Source of the DNA: an uncultured Collinsella sp.
GTDB lineage: Bacteria > Actinomycetota > Coriobacteriia > Coriobacteriales > Coriobacteriaceae
DNA length: 26,178 nucleotides
Assembly (NCBI GenBank): GCA_902494765.1
Contig: CABUUK010000034.1
Coordinates: 1-26,178, forward strand
Direction of reading: 5' to 3'
Under the pieces are notes generated by a model, which ran no database searches, was not told the origin of the DNA, and worked only from the letters and a program-made list of their open reading frames with translations. Of this stretch, positions 22,483 through 26,178 are shown piece after piece. The first letter of the stretch is position 1; every line of letters begins with the position of its first letter. The position numbers and the translations under genes were made by a program.

Positions 22483-23073
22483 TTAATAAAGCTCCTCGCC
22501 AGCAGCCTCAAGCGCTTGTATCGCTGCACGTTTGAGCTCATTGAGACTTTCGTAGCCGCTTTCTGACAGCGGGACTATGCGCACGCTGAATGAGTCGCCG
22601 TACTTGTAGTCGGCATACACATCGCAATTGCCCCTACCGAGAAACTGTATAGCCGCCCGGTCAATCGCTTTTGCGCTTTGGCCTACGTAGTACAGATCTT
22701 TGGTTGCATTATGGACAATGAAGATGCCAGTAATTTCGCCTTGCTGTGTCAGGGCCTTTCGCTGAGACATAAACTCATCGGCGCTCGCAGCGATTTGAGG
22801 ATCATCTTCTAGGAGCGATTGGCGTAGTTTAAGAAGCGCTTCTTGCTGCTTCGAGGCGATCAAGATAATTAGGAGGCCATCCAAAAACAAGAACAAGCCG
22901 AAAAATATTAAGGGGAAAGACGGCACGCGATTTACTCCAACGCTGAGTAGCCAAGCTATAAATGGGCTGCCAAGAGTAAATATAAGCCCGTTAACGCAAA
23001 TGACCTTCCCTGCCTGAATTTGCCTTCTTGGAGGGGCCGAAGCGACGGTTTTAATTTGATAGTAGTTTCTCAT
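22483..23073 (-). CDS. Membrane-anchored GIY-YIG-like protein
   Basis: The protein has 196 residues. Two membrane helices (about 25-46 and 52-73) are followed by a charged linker and a C-terminal domain that fits the GIY-YIG nuclease pattern. GIFIVHN is at 116-122, YYVGQS at 128-133, and Arg139 follows, then VYADYKYGDSF and a final helix SLNELKRAAI. The metal-binding Glu expected in that last helix (LNELER in relatives) appears to be Lys181; Glu179 is near it. The domain may therefore be inactive or use the neighbouring Glu. GGAG lies 9 bases before the ATG. It is the first gene of a two-gene unit with its own promoter. Confidence 0.75.
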   Translation of the reverse strand: MRNYYQIKTVASAPPRRQIQAGKVICVNGLIFTLGSPFIAWLLSVGVNRVPSFPLIFFGLFLFLDGLLIILIASKQQEALLKLRQSLLEDDPQIAASADEFMSQRKALTQQGEITGIFIVHNATKDLYYVGQSAKAIDRAAIQFLGRGNCDVYADYKYGDSFSVRIVPLSESGYESLNELKRAAIQALEAAGEELY

Positions 23074-23104
23074 GGTTGGTCTCCAACGATGTAGGCAATT
23101 GGGT

Positions 23105-23143
23105 CCAAATGGAGCTTTATAAATGGCAGCATTTGGATTGCAA
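23105..23143 (-). promoter_or_regulatory. Promoter with operator-like dyad for the GIY-YIG unit
   Basis: On the minus strand TTGCAA (23143-23138), a 16-bp spacer and TATAAA (23121-23116) form a good promoter. The arms CCAAATG (23105-23111) and CATTTGG (23130-23136) form a 7-bp dyad that straddles the -10, one arm in the spacer and one at the expected start point. This placement suggests a repressor site; the regulator is not identified. Confidence 0.6.
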
Positions 23144-23338
23144 TTATCTTATCGCTCGATCAGATGAAGAGTAAGGTTCAACATCGGCAACGGGTTGTGA
23201 AGCTATCAAGCACAGCTAAAAAGTGCCGTCGCAGCTATAGCCGATACACCCCAATCTCTAAGAAATTGATTCAGTAGTAGACTAAAGACTTCTGCAGTAG
23301 CTGCATTCACCCCTCCCCTGGTCTCGCTTTAACGGGCC

Positions 23339-23680
23339 TTAGCAGCGATATGCGGCAGCCAGGAGTGCTGTTCCAAGAAGGAAAAGCATTAAGGAAGCGG
23401 CTATCCAGCTGTTGTCGGCGGTCTTGGGGAGCGTCTCTGCGGTCGCAGTGGTGGCTCTTGGCTTGGAGGATGCGGGCAGCGAGTCTTGGTCATCGTGGTC
23501 TTGGTCGTTATGTTTGTCTTGGGCGACGTTGCCGTTAAGCTCCAGGTGGTCAGCATCGGTCCAGGCCCAGCTGGTGTCCGACACACTGAGAGCCTGACCC
23601 CGGCTGTCAATCAGGAAAAGAAGGGACGCTTTGTGGCCTTCACATGGCGTCCCTTCCTTTAATTCTCGTGTGAATATGAT
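23339..23680 (-). pseudogene. Remnant of an LPXTG cell-wall-anchored protein (C-terminal end)
   Basis: The frame is open from a stop at 23683-23681 down to the TAG at 23339, with no ATG; a GTG at 23584 is the first plausible start and has no clear ribosome-binding site. The C-terminus is a sorting signal: LPKTADN, a hydrophobic helix (WIAASLMLFLLGTALLAAA) and YRC. An Asp/Asn/His-rich stretch and a Thr/Ala-rich wall spacer precede it. The last 45 residues align with the larger LPXTG protein at 25711. There is no signal peptide, so this is probably a 5'-truncated copy. The upstream part overlaps the strong hairpin at 23620-23656. Confidence 0.65.
23616..23656 (-). terminator. Terminator downstream of the type III toxin gene
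   Basis: GAAGGGACGC (23620-23629) and GCGTCCCTTC (23647-23656) form a perfect 10-bp stem, with a small inner TGTG/CACA helix. On the minus strand it is followed by TTTTCC. It lies 68 bases after the toxin stop codon. Confidence 0.7.
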
Positions 23681-23723
23681 TTAAGCATACGGCGGAGCCT
23701 GAATCCACTATGCTCCAACTAGG

Positions 23724-24149
23724 CTACAAATCATAATTCTGCAACGTAGAATACTTGATAAGCGATTGATAGCGCGGATGTCCCGATCGAACAGCCCGCT
23801 TGAAAAGCTTGATATATTTTTCAAATCCCTTTTGAACTGCGAATTCATTTCCGCGGAGAGCTTCATATTCGTTCTGGCGCAAGTGTGGACGCACCTGTTG
23901 ATCTATATATTCTGGCCTGTCTACAACAACGGCTTTCGAATAATCAATTCCGCATTTGTTTTCGGCATCGGTAAAGAATGCGTGCCCATGGCGAATATGC
24001 GAGCGAAATGGTATGGCCCACGTATGTCCCTCGATTTCGACCAAAAAGACGATGTAAGGACGATTTTGCTTTTGTTCCATCTCTTTGAACGGCGGGTTTG
24101 GATGATCTTTGTAGAACGAGTTTGTCAAAAAGACGATTTTAGAATTCAT
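23724..24149 (-). CDS. Type III toxin-antitoxin toxin, ToxN/AbiQ superfamily (CptN/TenpN-like)
   Basis: The protein has 141 residues. The core motif RPYIVFLVEIEGHTWAIPFRSHIRHGHAFFT (residues 30-60) followed by GIDYSKAVVV (67-76), EYIDQQVRPHLRQNEYEALRGNE and a C-terminal YSTLQNY matches the endoribonuclease toxins of type III systems. Such toxins cleave RNA at A-rich sites and are held inactive by a repeat RNA antitoxin. The start at 24149 is chosen because GGAGGG lies 5 bases upstream; the longer frame runs back into the terminator. Directly upstream are a terminator and two 52-nt tandem repeats, exactly the type III layout, so context strongly supports the call. The subfamily (CptN vs TenpN) is not certain. 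Confidence 0.85.
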   Translation of the reverse strand: MNSKIVFLTNSFYKDHPNPPFKEMEQKQNRPYIVFLVEIEGHTWAIPFRSHIRHGHAFFTDAENKCGIDYSKAVVVDRPEYIDQQVRPHLRQNEYEALRGNEFAVQKGFEKYIKLFKRAVRSGHPRYQSLIKYSTLQNYDL

Positions 24150-24161
24150 GCAGACCCTCCG

Positions 24162-24200
24162 AAAAAGAAAATGCCTCCAACCCAAAGAGATTGAAGGCAT
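24162..24200 (-). terminator. Attenuating terminator between antitoxin RNA and toxin gene
   Basis: ATGCCTTCAA/TTGGAGGCAT on the minus strand (24200-24171, one G-T pair, 10-base loop) is followed by TTTCTTTTT (24170-24162) and then, 6 bases on, the toxin's GGAGGG. In type III loci such a terminator sets the excess of antitoxin RNA over toxin mRNA. Confidence 0.88.
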
Positions 24201-24306
24201 CTTCTCAGTGGGCTTTCTTTTGATTCCGTTGGTCGCGCCCTACGACCAAAATCTTCTCAGTGGGCTTTCTTTTGATTCCGTTGGTCGCGCCCTACGACCA
24301 ATTTCT
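24171..24306 (-). ncRNA. Type III antitoxin RNA (ToxI-like), two repeats
   Basis: The expected transcript starts near 24306, just below a TATACT -10, passes through two 52-nt repeats (24301-24251 and 24250-24199) and ends at the terminator. Each repeat has a TTGGTCG/CGACCAA 7-bp stem with loop TAGGGCG, then an A-rich stretch (CAAAAGAAAG). The loop and following single strand could form a pseudoknot as in known type III antitoxins. The A-rich stretch is a plausible cut site for the toxin; both are inference. Confidence 0.82.
24199..24301 (-). repeat. Two tandem 52-bp antitoxin repeats
   Basis: The period is exactly 52 bases; copies 24199-24250 and 24251-24301 are identical except at the last bases. 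There is no spacer between them, so this is not a CRISPR array. Confidence 0.95.
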
Positions 24307-24312
24307 GATTCA

Positions 24313-24318
24313 AGTATA
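24313..24318 (-). promoter_or_regulatory. -10 element of the antitoxin-toxin promoter
   Basis: TATACT on the minus strand lies 12 bases before the first repeat. The upstream region to about 24400 is AT-rich, but no consensus -35 is seen at 16-18 bp. Confidence 0.55.
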
Positions 24319-24407
24319 CCCAAGTTATAAAGGAAATGAGTGAGATTTCGAAAAATGAATGTGGCAGAATTAGGCAGAGTCAAATAACGAATGCCTCGTG
24401 TTATTTC

Positions 24408-25271
24408 TTACCCTTCGTTCGGAAGCAGAAGCTTGGTATATATCTGGAAGACAGTAAGAAGAAATAGGTCTTCCATGGTCTCGATTCTCTCGCCATCGAA
24501 ACCGCCGGGGCACCCGTAGTACCTATTGTTGGCCTCGTCACAAGAGCCGTAGGTTGCCGCGTAGAATGCAACGGTCGACGCGAACCGGCAGGCCTCTATC
24601 TCGGGGCTCGATTCGAAGCAATAAGCCTTTTCTAGACAGGATATAGGAGTGAGGGAAGCGTCCTGCGACTCAAAAGCCCTAGACAGAACTTCAATGATAA
24701 AGAGGTTGTACTCGGGAGTACGGCTATCGGAGATCGGACGGTATGCGTCCAGACACTTTGGAAGATTGCCAATTCGCACGGCCGGTATTTTCTCCCCTGC
24801 GTACCTGTCGAGGCTGCGTAGGACGTATTTCCCGTCGTCATAGAAAGCCGGTTCATCTTTAGGGAAACGATCGCGGAGGGCGGCTTCGACTGCGGCGATG
24901 CAACGGACGAACAGGTCATTCTCTTTCCTGATCCGCAAGTCAAGATCACAGTATTTAAGAATCAGATTCTGCACCTCCGGCACAAGGCAGCAGAATTCCC
25001 AATACATCTTACGTGAATAATGGAAAAGATCATTGTACATGGCGGCGACAGCGCAAAGCGGAATTAAGCCTCTGTCTGTGTAATACTTCGAGATAAACTC
25101 GACCGCCTGCGCCTTATTCCCTTCGGCGTGTCTGCGTTCGTCTCTTTCGTCCTGGCGACGCTCGAATTCTTCCATGCGCTTACTCTGGCAATACTGTTTC
25201 ATGCCAATGATGGCTATTACAAGTAAAGAGATAACCGCGCATATTAATTCAGCCCATTCGTTAAACTTCAC
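24408..25271 (-). CDS. Membrane-anchored protein of unknown function
   Basis: The protein has 287 residues from a GTG at 25271 with GGGAG 8 bases upstream. One N-terminal helix (about 8-24, LICAVISLLVIAIIGM) is followed by a highly charged segment (30-55: KRMEEFERRQDERDERRHAEG) and a soluble, presumably cytoplasmic, helical domain. Notable stretches are FISKYYTDRGLIPLCAVAAMYND, MYWEFCCLVPEVQNLILKYCD and a C-terminal IETMEDLFLLTVFQIY. No family is recognised. It has more Cys than its neighbours (about ten). It is directly upstream of the type III locus in the same direction, with only about 90 bases to the antitoxin promoter. A defence-related cargo gene is possible but not shown. Confidence 0.75.
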   Translation of the reverse strand: MKFNEWAELICAVISLLVIAIIGMKQYCQSKRMEEFERRQDERDERRHAEGNKAQAVEFISKYYTDRGLIPLCAVAAMYNDLFHYSRKMYWEFCCLVPEVQNLILKYCDLDLRIRKENDLFVRCIAAVEAALRDRFPKDEPAFYDDGKYVLRSLDRYAGEKIPAVRIGNLPKCLDAYRPISDSRTPEYNLFIIEVLSRAFESQDASLTPISCLEKAYCFESSPEIEACRFASTVAFYAATYGSCDEANNRYYGCPGGFDGERIETMEDLFLLTVFQIYTKLLLPNEG

Positions 25272-25710
25272 AAGATGCTCCCAGAATACTTAATGATGTT
25301 GCAATTCTATATACCAAGCAATTCTACGCATGGGACGTAGACTTTGACTGCATCAGCCGGGTATACGCAAAAGAGGGGTTATACCATACTGCTCGCACTA
25401 AAAATGAACTCAGCGAATTTAAATCCGCCTTGTGCCCGACCATGATCGCCGTATTGCGGAGCTCCGTGTACTGCCGATATTGTGCTTGGGCACCGGAGCC
25501 TACATAGGTCCCGGTGCCCTTATTGTTGCTTGTGGTCTGCCCCACTTTATTGTTAATTCTTTTCTCGCGTATATTATCCCGGGTCTCGTTGTCACGATTC
25601 GGCCCATGGCTGCGTCCGTATGGCCTCTGCCTTCGATAATTGGACGCCTATACGCAAACAAACAAATAGCTATCCTTGTGGATGTCCCTTTCTTCCAAAA
25701 GGCAGCTATC
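25272..25710. other. Intergenic stretch without a supported gene
   Basis: A 73-codon minus frame (25545-25324, GTG start) and a 100-codon plus frame (25432-25734) exist, but neither has a ribosome-binding site or a recognisable protein. TATATA at about 25308-25313 may be part of the promoter for the membrane-anchored gene. A strong hairpin is at 25488-25519. Confidence 0.5.
25488..25519 (+). other. Strong GC-rich hairpin, possible plus-strand terminator
   Basis: GGGCACCGG/CCGGTGCCC form a 9-bp stem with a further partly paired inner stem. On the plus strand it is followed by TTATTGTT. No plus-strand gene ends here, so its role is unclear. Confidence 0.45.
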
Positions 25711-26178
25711 TCAATAGCGACATGCGGCAGCTAGAAGCACTGCACCAAGCAGGAAATGCATCACGGAAGCGGGGGTCCAGCAGTTGTCGCCGGTCTTGGG
25801 GAGCGTCGCAGTGGTCGCGGTGGCGGCCTTGGGCCTGGAGGACGTGGACACCGTGGTCTTGGCTACTGTCGTTGTTGTCTTGGTTGTCGCGGCCGCGGGC
25901 TTCGGCGCGGGATTTGCCTTGGGCCCCGTGGTGGGCTCTCCGGCAGCGGGGTTAGCATCGGTGGGAGACTTGTCCGCGCTATCGCCGGGCACGTCGTCTC
26001 CATCGGTCTCCCCCACCGGAGGTGTGGCCGCATCGGGCTCAACCACCACATGCGGTGCCACAGCATCGGAGGCATCCACCACGCCGCTAGCACCAAAAGC
26101 CCCACCGGCAGGCATCACAAGCCGCGCGGACACAAGCGACCCGCCCGTGCACGCAACACCGCCGTCGGCACCGGTCGC
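25711..26178 (-). CDS. LPXTG cell-wall-anchored surface protein, C-terminal part (runs off window)
   Basis: The frame is open from the right edge (26178) to the TAG at 25711, about 155 residues; the N-terminus is outside the window. The visible part is a Thr/Ala/Pro/Lys-rich wall-spanning region (PTDANPAAGEPTTGPKANPAPKPAAATTKTTTTV). A sortase signal follows: LPKTGDN, a hydrophobic helix (PASVMHFLLGAVLLAAA) and CRY. GC is high, like the housekeeping block. The 3' 120 bp closely resemble those of the remnant at 23339. The ligand or function cannot be told from this part. Confidence 0.88.
   Translation of the reverse strand, partial: ATGADGGVACTGGSLVSARLVMPAGGAFGASGVVDASDAVAPHVVVEPDAATPPVGETDGDDVPGDSADKSPTDANPAAGEPTTGPKANPAPKPAAATTKTTTTVAKTTVSTSSRPKAATATTATLPKTGDNCWTPASVMHFLLGAVLLAAACRY

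Noticed and set aside
24199..24301. Possible CRISPR array (two identical 52-bp units)
   Set aside because: The units are directly adjacent with no unique spacers and no cas genes; position and structure fit a type III antitoxin.
25432..25734. 100-codon hydrophobic plus-strand frame
   Set aside because: It has a GTG start without a ribosome-binding site, overlaps the LPXTG gene end, and crosses a strong hairpin.

Overview
The window looks like a high-GC Gram-positive chromosome of the class Coriobacteriia, most likely Collinsella or a close relative. This is an inference from GC-rich codon use, the long scpAB-rluB-cmk-plsC-ispH-der-plsY-gpsA run, LPXTG surface proteins and a coriobacterial nuclease-like protein family. 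No database search was possible, so the genus is not proven.

Layout. (1) 1-1840: accessory surface locus. A truncated, minus-strand transposase-like gene touches the left edge. It is followed by a plus-strand gene for a Flp/class III-type prepilin fused to a DUF6273-like domain, with a 10-G tract just after its start codons. About 117 bp of non-identical direct repeats flank this gene, and a dyad-rich gene-free stretch follows. (2) 1840-19079: tRNA-Pro, then a tightly packed minus-strand housekeeping series reading from ABC-F (19079) down to coaBC (1997). Many junctions are ATGA overlaps or gaps under 20 bp. In transcription order: ABC-F, small membrane protein, M50 protease, scpA, scpB, rluB, cmk, plsC, ispH, a PDZ/radical-SAM/DUF512 protein, der, plsY, gpsA, rpe, cysteine desulfurase, Nif3-like, zinc-ribbon coiled-coil protein, coaBC. 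The genes cover chromosome condensation, ribosome maturation, phospholipid and isoprenoid synthesis, pentose phosphate, sulfur transfer and CoA synthesis. (3) 19106-19814: two near-identical tRNA-Ala(GGC) units, each with its own promoter and terminator, around a tRNA with anticodon CAT.

(4) 19830-26178: more AT-rich accessory island. It holds a 31-bp perfect inverted repeat, a coriobacterial PD-(D/E)XK-like protein with a perfect 18-bp hairpin inside its gene, tRNA-Val(CAC), a two-gene unit (membrane-anchored GIY-YIG-like protein plus an unknown protein) behind a promoter with an operator-like dyad, a remnant of an LPXTG protein, a type III toxin-antitoxin locus, an unknown membrane-anchored protein, and the 3' part of a larger LPXTG surface protein running off the right edge.

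The most interesting items are the type III toxin-antitoxin locus (promoter, two 52-nt antitoxin RNA repeats, terminator, ToxN/CptN/TenpN-like toxin) and the poly-G-controlled pilin-like cassette, which looks phase variable. All functional calls rest on motif recognition by eye.
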